DNA of 64,000 nt, taken from assembly GCF_000284335.1 (NCBI RefSeq), contig NC_017096.1, forward strand, positions 744,001 to 808,000, written 5' to 3'. Below the pieces are notes generated by a model. That model made no database searches and was not told where the DNA came from. It was given only the letters and a program-made list of their open reading frames with translations. Below, in pieces: positions 26,448 to 35,551 of this stretch. The stretch comes from Caldisericum exile AZM16c01 (GTDB lineage Bacteria > Caldisericota > Caldisericia > Caldisericales > Caldisericaceae). The stretch's first letter is position 1, and every line of letters starts with the position of its first letter. The translations under genes and the position numbers were made by a program.

Positions 26448-28265
26448 ATGATTCTTGAAAATATTAATTCACCGAAGGATGTAAAAAGCCTTCGTATTAA
26501 TGAATTAAAAGAACTTTCGGAAGAAATTCGTGAATTGATAATTGATGTTGTTTCTAAAAACGGTGGACATTTATCATCAAATTTAGGCGTAGTTGAACTT
26601 ACCCTTGCTTTGCATTACGTGTTTGATTTTAGCAGAGATAAGTTAATCTTTGATGTTTCCCATCAGGCGTATACCCACAAAATAATTACAGGCAGAAAAG
26701 ATTCCTTTCAGACTCTTAGAACCTTTGAGGGTATAAGTGGTTACGCCAATCCATTAGAAAGCCCATATGATGCATTTATTGCAGGACACGCATCTACTTC
26801 ACTTGCTCTTGCTCTTGGGTTTGTAATTGCTAGGAAACTTAAAAATGAAGATTATGATGTTGTTGCGCTAATTGGAGATGGTGCACTTACTGGTGGCGAA
26901 GCATATGAGGGATTAAACAATCTAGGGCATTTAGGAGAAAAGGTTATTATTGTTTTAAATGACAATGGGATGTCAATTTCGAGAAATGTTGGTGCAATAT
27001 CGAAATACCTTGCAAGACTTAGAACGTCAAAGTCATATGTGATGCTGAAAAAAATGCTTGGAAAAAATTTTGCACGTAAATTTAAACTTGCTTTAAAGGA
27101 ATTATTGCTGCCTAATATACTCTTTGAGGAATTCGGTTTTACATACATTGGTCCTGTTGAAGGACACGACTTAACCGAACTCATTGATACATTTGAAAGA
27201 GTTAAAAATTTAAATGGTCCTGTTGTTGTTCACGTAGTTACCAAAAAAGGTTACGGCTACAAACTGTCTGAGGAAAAGCCTGACAAATTCCACAGTGCCG
27301 AACCTTTTGATTTTGAAAATGGAAAAGGAGTCTCTAAGGATCATGTAACTTTTTCAGATGTTTTTGGGAAAACACTCGTTGAATTAGCAGAAAAAGATAA
27401 GCGTATAGTCGCTATAACTGCCGCGATGCCTGATGGAACAAAAACAAGTTATATAAGGGAAAGATTCCCAGAGCGGTTTATTGATGTTGGAATTGCTGAG
27501 CAGTGTGCAGTTACGACAGGTGCATCCCTTGCAAAAGAAGGCTTCAAGCCTTTTGTTGCAATATACTCTACGTTTTTGCAAAGGGCACTTGATCAATTGA
27601 TACACGACGTTTCTATTCTTTCTTTACCAGTAGTTTTTGCAATTGACAGAGCAGGCATAGTCTCCGACGATGGACCTACACATCAAGGTATATTTGATAT
27701 AGCATACTTATCCATGATTCCGAACTTTGTCATTGCTGCCCCAAAGGATGCTTTTGAACTAAAAGGGTTAATGAGTCTTGCTCTTGACAGTGATGTGCCA
27801 TTTGCACTTCGATACCCAAAAGATATCGCACAAGATGGTTTCAGTAAAAGATTTTTCCTTGAAATTGGAAAAGGAGAAATTATAAAAAGTGGAACAGAAC
27901 TTACTATAGTTACGCTCGGTCCTGTATTTTACGAAGCGCTTAAAGCGTTGGAATATTTTGAAAAGAGTGGTTACAGTGTTGGACTTATAAATGCAATTTT
28001 TGCAAAACCATTTGACAAAGAGCTGATACTTAAAGAAGCTTTAAGAAGCAAGAGAGTACTTACGGTAGAGGATGGAATAAAAAGAGGAGGGTTCGGTGAG
28101 AATTTAAAGGCCTATTTATCCGACTTTGGTGTAGAAGTCACAAATATTGCAATTGATGACTTTATGCCTGAGCAAGGAAAAAGAGAAGATCTTCTTAAAA
28201 AATATGGCATCAGTAGCGAAAACATAGTAAAAGTTGGGGTAAGATTGATTGAAAAGAAGGCTTGA
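26448..28265 (+). CDS. dxs: 1-deoxy-D-xylulose-5-phosphate synthase
   Basis: TPP enzyme making DXP from pyruvate and glyceraldehyde-3-phosphate, first step of the MEP isoprenoid pathway. 605 aa. NGGHLSSNLGVVELTLALHY near the N-terminus, DVSHQAYTHKIITGR, the TPP/Mg motif GDGALTGGEAYEGLNN (about 142-157), FPERFIDVGIAEQ and DRAGIVSDDGPTHQG are all characteristic. It starts 1 nt after ispA. The pathway continues in the rpsB operon (dxr, ispG). Confidence 0.97.
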   Translation: MILENINSPKDVKSLRINELKELSEEIRELIIDVVSKNGGHLSSNLGVVELTLALHYVFDFSRDKLIFDVSHQAYTHKIITGRKDSFQTLRTFEGISGYANPLESPYDAFIAGHASTSLALALGFVIARKLKNEDYDVVALIGDGALTGGEAYEGLNNLGHLGEKVIIVLNDNGMSISRNVGAISKYLARLRTSKSYVMLKKMLGKNFARKFKLALKELLLPNILFEEFGFTYIGPVEGHDLTELIDTFERVKNLNGPVVVHVVTKKGYGYKLSEEKPDKFHSAEPFDFENGKGVSKDHVTFSDVFGKTLVELAEKDKRIVAITAAMPDGTKTSYIRERFPERFIDVGIAEQCAVTTGASLAKEGFKPFVAIYSTFLQRALDQLIHDVSILSLPVVFAIDRAGIVSDDGPTHQGIFDIAYLSMIPNFVIAAPKDAFELKGLMSLALDSDVPFALRYPKDIAQDGFSKRFFLEIGKGEIIKSGTELTIVTLGPVFYEALKALEYFEKSGYSVGLINAIFAKPFDKELILKEALRSKRVLTVEDGIKRGGFGENLKAYLSDFGVEVTNIAIDDFMPEQGKREDLLKKYGISSENIVKVGVRLIEKKA

Positions 28266-29037
28266 TGAAGAAATTGTAAAAAGAGGATTACTCGAAAGTA
28301 GAACACTTGCAAAAACTTTCATTCTTGAGGGAAAAGTTCTTGTTAACGCAAGGAAAGCAATAAAACCGAGTGAATTGGTTAATGATAGCGATAATATAGA
28401 GATAATTGAAGAAAAGAAATATGTAAGTCGAGGTGGTTTTAAGTTAGAATTTGCATTGGAACAATTTGGGGTTGATGTTTCCGATAAAGTCTGTATAGAT
28501 ATTGGTTCTTCAACGGGGGGATTTACTGATTGCTTACTTAAACATGGTGCAAAAAAAGTTTATGCAGTTGATGTCGGAAAAAACTTGCTTGATCCGACTC
28601 TAAAGCAAAACCCAAAAGTAGTCCTAATTGAGGAATTTAATGCACGTTTCCTTTCAAAAGAAATAATAAATGAACCCGTAGATTTTATTACTATTGACGT
28701 ATCATTTATATCAATCATAAAAATACTTCCAAACCTTTTATCAATATTAAAAGACGAAGGAGAAATTGTATCACTAATAAAGCCTCAGTTTGAGGGAGAA
28801 CCAAAGTATCTTAAAAAGGGCATAGTTAAGGAAAAAAGTATACATATTACAATCTTAAAAGAACTTTTAAAAAAGGTTGAGAGTATAGGATTTACAGTAC
28901 AAAATATTACTTACTCGCCAATAAGAGGTGGAAAAGGAAATATAGAGTTCTTTTTCCATATTAAAAAAAAAGGGATATTTGTTAAAGAAGAAATTATTGA
29001 TAAAATTGTAGAGGAGGCATGGGAAAAGACAACGTGA
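28249..29037 (+). CDS. tlyA: TlyA-family rRNA methyltransferase (S4 + FtsJ-like)
   Basis: 262 aa. An S4 RNA-binding domain (about 1-60: RLDEEIVKRGLLESRTLAK) precedes a Rossmann methyltransferase (KVCIDIGSSTGGFTDCLLKHGA, SAM motif; DFITIDVSFIS; SLIKPQFEGEP). TlyA adds 2'-O-methyl groups to 16S C1409 and 23S C1920; older annotation as hemolysin is misleading. TTG start inside the end of dxs (17-nt overlap). The dxs-tlyA-nadK-recN order is widespread in Gram-positives. Confidence 0.92.
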   Translation: MKRRLDEEIVKRGLLESRTLAKTFILEGKVLVNARKAIKPSELVNDSDNIEIIEEKKYVSRGGFKLEFALEQFGVDVSDKVCIDIGSSTGGFTDCLLKHGAKKVYAVDVGKNLLDPTLKQNPKVVLIEEFNARFLSKEIINEPVDFITIDVSFISIIKILPNLLSILKDEGEIVSLIKPQFEGEPKYLKKGIVKEKSIHITILKELLKKVESIGFTVQNITYSPIRGGKGNIEFFFHIKKKGIFVKEEIIDKIVEEAWEKTT

Positions 29038-29840
29038 AAAAAATTGGTATATTCTACAAAGATGATCCCTATTTGATTGAAATAGCGAGAGAACTTGAAT
29101 CATTTTTAAAGCGAAAAAATATTGATGTTTTTAAGAACAGCGATTTTGGAAATCTCAAAGAAGATGAGTCATTAGTTATATTGAGCCTTGGAGGAGACGG
29201 AACCTTTTTAGGCGCTTCGCGTATAGCAATTCAACTTAATGCATCAGTTTTAGGTATTAATTTAGGAAATTTTGGTTTTTTGACTGACGTTGAAGGAATG
29301 GATGTTTTTATCGCAATAGAGAAATTATTACGAGGAGAATACTTCATTGAAGAAAGAATGACTCTTTCCTGTGAGATAAACGGGAACGAAGAAAATACTT
29401 TTTGTAGCGTAAATGATTTTGTGGTGTTAAAAGGTGCAGAGGACAAAATTTTACAATACGAAGTTGCTGTAAATGGAATAAAGGCAGGCAGATTTCGAAG
29501 CGATGGCATAGTTGTCTCAACATCAACCGGGTCTACTGCATATGCCCTTTCAGTTGGAGGTCCTATAATAGTACCTCAAGCACAGGTATTCGAGTTAAAT
29601 CATATTGCACCGCATAAACTTTCTGCGCGTCCCCTTATATTAGCAGAGAGTGATATTCTTGAAATTGAAATAGAAAGTGACGGTTACTACACATTTTTAA
29701 GAGATGGCCTTAAAGTGGGGAACATTAAAAGATTTGATAGATTGGAATTCAAGAAAAATCGAAGAAACTTAAAAATAGTTCATCTTAAGGGAAAAAATTT
29801 CTTTGATGTGCTAAATAAAAAATTCGGATGGGGATATTAA
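29019..29840 (+). CDS. nadK: NAD kinase
   Basis: Phosphorylates NAD to NADP. 273 aa. SLGGDGTFLGASR carries the GGDG active-site motif, LGINLGNFGFLTDV and STSTGSTAYALSVGGPI are the conserved NAD-binding blocks. ATG 29019 has GAGGAGG only 1 nt upstream, which is too close to be ideal; GTG 29034 overlaps the tlyA stop as GTGA and gives a typical KKIGIFYK N-terminus. Either start is possible. Confidence 0.95.
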   Translation: MGKDNVKKIGIFYKDDPYLIEIARELESFLKRKNIDVFKNSDFGNLKEDESLVILSLGGDGTFLGASRIAIQLNASVLGINLGNFGFLTDVEGMDVFIAIEKLLRGEYFIEERMTLSCEINGNEENTFCSVNDFVVLKGAEDKILQYEVAVNGIKAGRFRSDGIVVSTSTGSTAYALSVGGPIIVPQAQVFELNHIAPHKLSARPLILAESDILEIEIESDGYYTFLRDGLKVGNIKRFDRLEFKKNRRNLKIVHLKGKNFFDVLNKKFGWGY

Positions 29841-29841
29841 T

Positions 29842-31563
29842 ATGCTATTAGGACTTATTATAAAAAATTTGGCAATTGCAAAAGACATTGAACTATCTTT
29901 TGACAATAATCTTATCATTATAACTGGCGAAACTGGAGCTGGAAAAACAATAATAATGAATGCGATTGCCTATGCGTGTGGTGGAAACGCAAGTACAAAT
30001 ATAATCCGAACAGGTGAGGAAAGTGCTACGGTAGAGACAAGTTTTTTTATTGGAGAAAATCAAAAAATTAAATCACTTCTTGAGGAATATTCTATTTATG
30101 AAGGTGAAGATGTTTTAGTAATTTCAAGAACAATCTCAAAAACAAGGAGCAAAGTAATTGTTAATGGTCATCTTATTTCGTTAAAACAACTTGCAGAAAT
30201 TGGAAAAAATCTCATCGATATGCATGGGCAACATGAAATTCAAAGTCTTCTCGATAAGTCAACACATCTTACCTACCTTGATAAATTTAGCGGTGAAAAA
30301 ATTTCAAAGTTGAGAGAAACTGTTATTTCAGATATTGCAGAGTATAAAAAATTAGACCAAAAAATAAAAGAACTGATTGATCAGGATAATAAATTTAGGC
30401 AAGAAAGAGATTTTATAAATTATGAGATAACGGAACTTGAAAAAGCAAATCTTAAGGAAGGAGAAGAAGAGGAATTAGAGGCCGAATACAAATTACTTAG
30501 TAATGCAAAAGAACTAATTAATACTCTTGAAAGCGTTCAGGAGTCTTTATCCTCGGGTGATTTTTCGGTTTCAAAAATGCTAAATTCCGTAATTTTGCTT
30601 TTACAAAAGGTAAGTGATTATTCAACAGACATTAAGGGTTTTAAGGAAAGACTTGAGAGCACTTTAATTGATATAAAGGAAACTTCTCGTGATATCGCAA
30701 ATTTCTATAGTAGCATAGTTGTAGATCCTGATAGGCTTAGTTATCTTGAAGGTAGACTTGATGAAATTAGTAAATTAAAACTAAAATACAAAAAGTCAGT
30801 AAAAGAATTAATAGCTTATCTTTCAGAACTTAAAAATTCCGTTAAAAGTTTTAACGAAGTTTCTGAGGAGATTGAAGAACTTAAAAAAAGGAAAGAGATT
30901 CTCGTCGAAAAACTTAAAGCCGAAGTAGTCGAACTTTCAAAGTTAAGACAAGAAGCCGCAAAAGAATTTGAAAAACAAGTAGAAAATGAATTGAAAGACC
31001 TTGCGATGGAAAATGCAAAATTTATGGTAAAGTTAAATCAGATTGAAGATCCCGAAGGTCTTACAATAAATGAGAAATCTTATAAATTGTTTTCTGATGG
31101 TATAGATGTATGCGAGTTTCTTATAAGTCCTAACCCCCCACATGATTTTAAGCCCCTTGTAAGTATCGCCTCTGGCGGAGAACTATCTAGGGTGATGCTT
31201 GCAATTAAGTACGTGATCGCAAAAGTTGATGATATTCCAGTTCTTGCATTTGATGAGGTTGATGCAGGTATTGGTGGAAAAACAGGAGAAAAAGTTGCCG
31301 AAAAATTGTTTGAAATTTCAAAGTATAGGCAAGTTATATGTATTACTCATCTTCCGCAAATTGCATCGCTACCTTCTGAGCATTTTGTAGTTGAAAAAGT
31401 TGTAAGAGGCGACGAGACAGTACTGACTGTCAAAAAACTAAACGAATTTGAGCGAATTAATGAAATTGCAAGAATGATTTCTGGTACAAATATAACCGAC
31501 ACAACGATTAAGCAAGCAAAAGAACTAATAGGGAGGTGGAAAAGTGAAAATTCTTGTAATTAA
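29842..31563 (+). CDS. recN: DNA repair protein RecN
   Basis: SMC-like ATPase acting in double-strand break repair. 573 aa. P-loop at 29-36 (GETGAGKT), coiled-coil arms at about 155-225 and 295-385, signature SIASGGELSRVMLAIK, and Walker B LAFDEVDAGIGGKTGEK. It starts 1 nt after the nadK stop region. The C-terminus overlaps the butyrate kinase gene by 20 nt. Confidence 0.95.
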   Translation: MLLGLIIKNLAIAKDIELSFDNNLIIITGETGAGKTIIMNAIAYACGGNASTNIIRTGEESATVETSFFIGENQKIKSLLEEYSIYEGEDVLVISRTISKTRSKVIVNGHLISLKQLAEIGKNLIDMHGQHEIQSLLDKSTHLTYLDKFSGEKISKLRETVISDIAEYKKLDQKIKELIDQDNKFRQERDFINYEITELEKANLKEGEEEELEAEYKLLSNAKELINTLESVQESLSSGDFSVSKMLNSVILLLQKVSDYSTDIKGFKERLESTLIDIKETSRDIANFYSSIVVDPDRLSYLEGRLDEISKLKLKYKKSVKELIAYLSELKNSVKSFNEVSEEIEELKKRKEILVEKLKAEVVELSKLRQEAAKEFEKQVENELKDLAMENAKFMVKLNQIEDPEGLTINEKSYKLFSDGIDVCEFLISPNPPHDFKPLVSIASGGELSRVMLAIKYVIAKVDDIPVLAFDEVDAGIGGKTGEKVAEKLFEISKYRQVICITHLPQIASLPSEHFVVEKVVRGDETVLTVKKLNEFERINEIARMISGTNITDTTIKQAKELIGRWKSENSCN

Positions 31564-32608
31564 TCCTGGTTCAACTTCAACAAAAATTGGAGTTTTTGAG
31601 GATAAAAGTCCTATTATTGAAGAAACAATAAGACACGATAAGACTGAACTTTCAAAATTTAATACAGTTATCGAACAGTTAGATTACAGGAAATTTGCAA
31701 TCTTAGACTTACTTGAACAGAAAGGAGTTTCGTTAAATGAACTTGATGCTGTCATAGGAAGAGGAGGTATTGTAAAACCTATAGAAGCAGGTACGTACAT
31801 TGTTAATGAAGCACTTATTAATGATTTAAAAGTCTATTCAAAAGAACAAGAACATCCATCTACTCTTGGTGGTCTTATTGCCTATGAAATTGCAAATGCA
31901 ATAGGAAAGCCTGCTTTTATTGCTGATCCTGTGTGTGTAGATGAATTTGAAGAAATTGCAAGAATTTCAGGCTTAAAGGAAATAAGAAGAAAATCCCTTC
32001 TTCATGCGTTGAATGTAAGGGCAAGTATGTATAAATACGCAGAGTCGGAAGGCAAAAACGTTAATGATCTAAATCTCATAGTTGCACACCTTGGTGGTGG
32101 AATTACTGTTGCAGCAATAAAGAAAGGAAGGATAGTAGATGTAAACAATGCAAATGAGGGAGGACCTTTCTCTCCGGAGAGAACAGGATCTCTGCCATCA
32201 ATTGACGTCGTTAACATGTCATATTCAGGCAAATATACAAGAAGTGACCTTCTGAGATTATTCACAAAAGAGGGTGGTGTTTACTCATATCTTGGCACAA
32301 ATAATATAAAGGAAGTTATAGAAAGAGTAAAAAATGGTGACAAAGTTGCAAAAGAAGTTTTTGATGCAATGTGTTATCAAATTGCTAAAGAAATAGGAGG
32401 AATGGCAACTGTATTAAAGGGTGATGTTGAAGCAATAATTATCACTGGCGGTATTGCGTATAACGAAGAGGTAATCCAGGAAATTACAAAAAGAGTTTCA
32501 TTTATTGCGAAAGTAGTTTCTTATCCTGGAGAATTTGAGATGGAAGCACTTGCTTTTGCTGCTCTTAGGGTTTTAAAGAGAGAGGAAGATGCAAAAATTT
32601 ACACATAA
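31544..32608 (+). CDS. buk: butyrate kinase (or branched-chain fatty acid kinase)
   Basis: ASKHA-fold kinase converting butyryl (or branched-chain acyl) phosphate plus ADP to acid plus ATP, a fermentative energy step. 354 aa. ILVINPGSTSTKIGVF at the start, GRGGIVKPIEAGTY, HLGGGITVAAIKKGR and EGGPFSPERTGSLP are the family blocks; they distinguish it from acetate kinase. GTG start with SD GGGAGGTGG, inside recN. A related phosphotransacylase follows 49 nt later. Confidence 0.92.
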   Translation: MKILVINPGSTSTKIGVFEDKSPIIEETIRHDKTELSKFNTVIEQLDYRKFAILDLLEQKGVSLNELDAVIGRGGIVKPIEAGTYIVNEALINDLKVYSKEQEHPSTLGGLIAYEIANAIGKPAFIADPVCVDEFEEIARISGLKEIRRKSLLHALNVRASMYKYAESEGKNVNDLNLIVAHLGGGITVAAIKKGRIVDVNNANEGGPFSPERTGSLPSIDVVNMSYSGKYTRSDLLRLFTKEGGVYSYLGTNNIKEVIERVKNGDKVAKEVFDAMCYQIAKEIGGMATVLKGDVEAIIITGGIAYNEEVIQEITKRVSFIAKVVSYPGEFEMEALAFAALRVLKREEDAKIYT

Positions 32609-32611
32609 ATG

Positions 32612-32620
32612 TGATATAAT
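32612..32620 (+). promoter_or_regulatory. extended -10 promoter before ptb
   Basis: TGATATAAT: TATAAT at 32615-32620 with the extended TGn. It falls in the 49-nt gap after buk and could give ptb-rpsA-fabZ-acpP their own transcript. No clear -35. Confidence 0.5.
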
Positions 32621-32657
32621 AAAATAAATTGAGTTAAATTTGTTTTGAGGAGGAAAT

Positions 32658-33572
32658 ATGGAGACTATAAAAAAACTTGAAGATTTACTACAAGCAGTAA
32701 GGTCATTAAAAGAGAAAAGGACTGTCTCTGTTGCTTACGGCCAGGATCTTCACACGCTTCAGGCAGTTTCTAATGCAATAAAAGAGGGTATTGTGAACGC
32801 AATTATTTTTGCAGACAAAGAAGAAGTAAGACGTGTGTGTGAGGCAAACAATATTGATATGTCAATGTTTGAAGTAGTAGACGTAAAGGACGAAAAGGAA
32901 GCAGTAAGACAAGCTGTGAGGCTTGTAAGAGAAAAGAAAGCGGACTTCATAATGAAAGGACTTTGTCAAAGCGCAACATACATGAGAGGAATTCTTGATA
33001 AGCAGGAAGGTTTGCTTCCCGAGGGAAAAGTTCTTTCTCATGCCGCTTTGATAGAGTCGCCAAATTATCACAAACTTTTAATTGTTTCCGATGTTGCTGT
33101 CATTCCACAACCAGATTTAACAATGAAAGAGGCGATGATAAATTACGACGTACAAATAGCAAAAAGGCTTGGCATTGAAAGACCTAAAGTTGCAGTTATT
33201 GCGGCAGTAGAAACCGTCTCGCCTAAAATGCAAGCAACGGTCGATGCTGCGTTGCTATCGGTTATGAATAAGCGAGGACAAATCAAAGATTGTATTGTCG
33301 ATGGGCCTCTTGCTACTGACCTTGCACTTTCAAAAGAGTCTGCAGAGATCAAAAAAGTAAAGTCAGAGGTTGCTGGTGATGCAGATATTTTAATTATGCC
33401 TAATATTGAAGCAGGAAATGCATTTTTCAAAGCACTAACAAAACTTGGAAACGCTGAAATTGCAGCAGTTGTAACTGGAGCAATGGCACCTGCTGTACTG
33501 ACATCTCGTGGAGATAGCGAAAAATCGAAATTATATTCAATTGCTTTAGCAGCGCTCATCGCTGAAAAATAA
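32658..33572 (+). CDS. ptb: phosphate butyryltransferase (phosphotransacylase family)
   Basis: Exchanges CoA for phosphate on butyryl- or branched-chain acyl-CoA, providing the substrate of the neighbouring kinase. 304 aa, usual Ptb length and shorter than Pta. Family blocks include KADFIMKGLCQSATYMRGIL, VSDVAVIPQPDLTMKEAMI and DGPLATDLALSKESAEIK. SD GAGGAGG. The gene order buk-ptb is reversed from the Clostridium ptb-buk operon. Acetyl-specific Pta is less likely because of length and the buk partner. Confidence 0.9.
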   Translation: METIKKLEDLLQAVRSLKEKRTVSVAYGQDLHTLQAVSNAIKEGIVNAIIFADKEEVRRVCEANNIDMSMFEVVDVKDEKEAVRQAVRLVREKKADFIMKGLCQSATYMRGILDKQEGLLPEGKVLSHAALIESPNYHKLLIVSDVAVIPQPDLTMKEAMINYDVQIAKRLGIERPKVAVIAAVETVSPKMQATVDAALLSVMNKRGQIKDCIVDGPLATDLALSKESAEIKKVKSEVAGDADILIMPNIEAGNAFFKALTKLGNAEIAAVVTGAMAPAVLTSRGDSEKSKLYSIALAALIAEK

Positions 33573-33589
33573 AGTTAAAGAGGTGAACC

Positions 33590-34843
33590 ATGGAAGAGAA
33601 GAATTTTTATGAAAATGTTAACCCAAATGATATAGAGTCAATTTTAACCAAGGCAGCTTCAGAAAAATTACCCCAAAGTGTTAAAGAAGAAGTCAGAAGA
33701 GAAGAAACCATAAAAGAAGAAAAACCTGAAAAAATTAATTTTAACGAAAATGTAAATAATAACGTCCAAAAACAAAATCACAATCAAAACGAAACCTTTT
33801 TAATGAAGTCGTTTAAAAAAGGCGATATAATAACAGTAACTGTCGTAAAGGTCGATGCAAATGGTGCTTATGTTAATGCTGGCACTAAAGAAGATGTATT
33901 TATTCCTTTGAAAGGACTTACGAATAAGCAAGTAAATTCTGCTTCAGATGTTGTTAGGGTTGGAGATAAAATCAATGTAATGGTCTTAAGAGATGGTCCA
34001 AATTTAGTTCTATCTAAAAAATTGGCGGATAATATAAAGAAGTATGAGGATTTAAAGAAGAAGATGGAAAATGAAGAGAAGGTAAAAGCAAAAGTAGAAA
34101 AGCTTATAAAAGGCGGTCTTCTTCTTGATATTGATGGAGTTTCTGCATTTTTGCCACAATCACAAGTAGGGTTAAAAAAAGGAGAATCCCTAGATTCATC
34201 CATAGGAAAGGAGATTGAAGTTTACCTTATTGAAGTTGATCCAAAAGTCAAGAGAGTTATCGCTTCACGATTAAAAGTATTGCAAGAGGAAAAGGAACAA
34301 TTAAGAAAACAAACTCTCGTTAATCTAAAAAAGGGTGAAATTTATGAAGGCACAGTAAAAGCAATTCAAGATTTTGGAGTATTTGTAGATATTGGAAATG
34401 GAGTAGAAGGACTTATTAGAATTAACGAACTAACGTGGGGAAGAAGGAAGGACCCGCACGAGGTAGTTAAAGTCGGGGAAAAAATAAAGGTGAGAGTTTT
34501 ATCGGTTAATCTTGATAACGAGAAAGTTTCCTTAAGTTTACGACAAACTAAACCTCATCCATGGGAGATTGTAGAAGAGAAATATCCAATTGGAAGCATT
34601 GTAGAAGGTACAGTTCTTAGGATACATCCATTTGGTGTTGTTCTTGAACTTGATGAGGGTATCACAGGTCTTATTCATATTTCTCAATTAGATACAAAAA
34701 GAATAGATAAGATCGAAAACTTTGTGAAAATAGGAGATAAATTACAAGCAAAGGTAATGTCTATTGATAAAGAAAACAGAAAAATGAAATTGAGTAGAAG
34801 GGCGATATTGGAAAATGAACAAGGAGAAAATCAGAATAAATAA
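33590..34843 (+). CDS. rpsA: ribosomal protein S1 (four S1 domains)
   Basis: 417 aa. A charged, low-complexity N-terminal tail of about 70 residues precedes four S1 RNA-binding domains at about 75-144, 160-232, 246-318 and 332-404; the third (GTVKAIQDFGVFVDIGNGVEGL) is the best conserved. The four-domain layout is like Gram-positive and deep-branching S1 homologues rather than the six-domain E. coli form. It helps initiation on structured or weak-SD mRNAs. SD AGAGGTGA. It overlaps fabZ by 29 nt. Confidence 0.88.
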   Translation: MEEKNFYENVNPNDIESILTKAASEKLPQSVKEEVRREETIKEEKPEKINFNENVNNNVQKQNHNQNETFLMKSFKKGDIITVTVVKVDANGAYVNAGTKEDVFIPLKGLTNKQVNSASDVVRVGDKINVMVLRDGPNLVLSKKLADNIKKYEDLKKKMENEEKVKAKVEKLIKGGLLLDIDGVSAFLPQSQVGLKKGESLDSSIGKEIEVYLIEVDPKVKRVIASRLKVLQEEKEQLRKQTLVNLKKGEIYEGTVKAIQDFGVFVDIGNGVEGLIRINELTWGRRKDPHEVVKVGEKIKVRVLSVNLDNEKVSLSLRQTKPHPWEIVEEKYPIGSIVEGTVLRIHPFGVVLELDEGITGLIHISQLDTKRIDKIENFVKIGDKLQAKVMSIDKENRKMKLSRRAILENEQGENQNK

Positions 34844-35258
34844 GGAGGAAATAAAACAATTTCTTCCCCATAGAGAGCCATTTTTATTTGTTGACGAGAT
34901 TATAGAAGTAACACCAGGGAATAGTGCTATAGGTTTAAAGAGATTTAAAGAAGACGAAGAAATTTTTAGAGGGCACTTTCCAAATTTTCCAATAGTACCT
35001 GGCGTTATTCTTGTTGAGATGTGTGCCCAAGTTTCTGCATTTATACTTTTAACGGTCGATAAATTTAGAAATTCCTTTGGATTTCTTGTAGGAGTTGACG
35101 ATTTTAAATTTATTAAAAAAGTAGGCCCAGGCGATACGGTTAAAGTTATTGCAAATATGGTTAATGTTAAATTTGGTATTGCAAAAAGTTACGTAGAGGC
35201 GTTTGTAAACGACAATTTAGTTGCTAAAGGGACTATCTCAATAAAAATTGTTGAATAA
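34815..35258 (+). CDS. fabZ: 3-hydroxyacyl-[ACP] dehydratase FabZ
   Basis: Hot-dog fold dehydratase of type II fatty acid synthesis. 147 aa. FLPHREPFLFVDEI, catalytic His in FRGHFPNFPIVPGVI and Glu in LVEMCAQVS. Starts within rpsA (29-nt overlap). acpP follows directly. No other fab genes are in the window. Confidence 0.95.
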   Translation: MNKEKIRINKEEIKQFLPHREPFLFVDEIIEVTPGNSAIGLKRFKEDEEIFRGHFPNFPIVPGVILVEMCAQVSAFILLTVDKFRNSFGFLVGVDDFKFIKKVGPGDTVKVIANMVNVKFGIAKSYVEAFVNDNLVAKGTISIKIVE

Positions 35259-35271
35259 TAGGAGGTATATG

Positions 35272-35514
35272 ATGGAAGAGACGGAAATTAGAGAAAAAGT
35301 TAAAAAGGTAATTATAGAAAAGTTAGGATTAGAAGAAGATAAAATTAAAGATGAAGCAAAGTATGTTGAAGACCTTGGTGCTGATTCTCTTGCTCTAGTT
35401 GACATTGCTATGGCTCTTGAAGATGAATTTGGAATGAAAATTCCTGACGAAGACATTGAGAAAATTACTACTGTTGGAAGTACTATCCAGTATATTAAAG
35501 AACACTTAAAGTAG
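35272..35514 (+). CDS. acpP: acyl carrier protein
   Basis: 80 aa, small acidic carrier. The phosphopantetheine Ser is in DLGADSLALVDI; helix II continues as AMALEDEFGMKIPDEDIEKI. The start is set by SD GGAGG at 35261-35265, which is 6 nt before ATG 35272 (ATG 35269 is 3 nt before and less likely). Longer upstream extensions overlap fabZ and have no homology. It carries chains for fatty acid synthesis and possibly octanoyl groups for LipM. Confidence 0.96.
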   Translation: MEETEIREKVKKVIIEKLGLEEDKIKDEAKYVEDLGADSLALVDIAMALEDEFGMKIPDEDIEKITTVGSTIQYIKEHLK

Positions 35515-35527
35515 AAATGTAAAATTT

Positions 35528-35551
35528 AGAGGGCCATAAGGCCCTCTTTTT
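35528..35551 (+). terminator. intrinsic terminator after acpP
   Basis: Perfect 8-bp stem AGAGGGCC/GGCCCTCT with loop ATAA (35528-35547), followed by TTTT. It ends the plus-strand run before the convergent proS gene. The reverse strand lacks a good T-tract, so it acts mainly in the plus direction. Confidence 0.93.

Noticed and set aside
35248-35271. Acyl carrier protein extended by eight residues
   Set aside because: The SD GGAGG lies inside the extension and points to ATG 35272.
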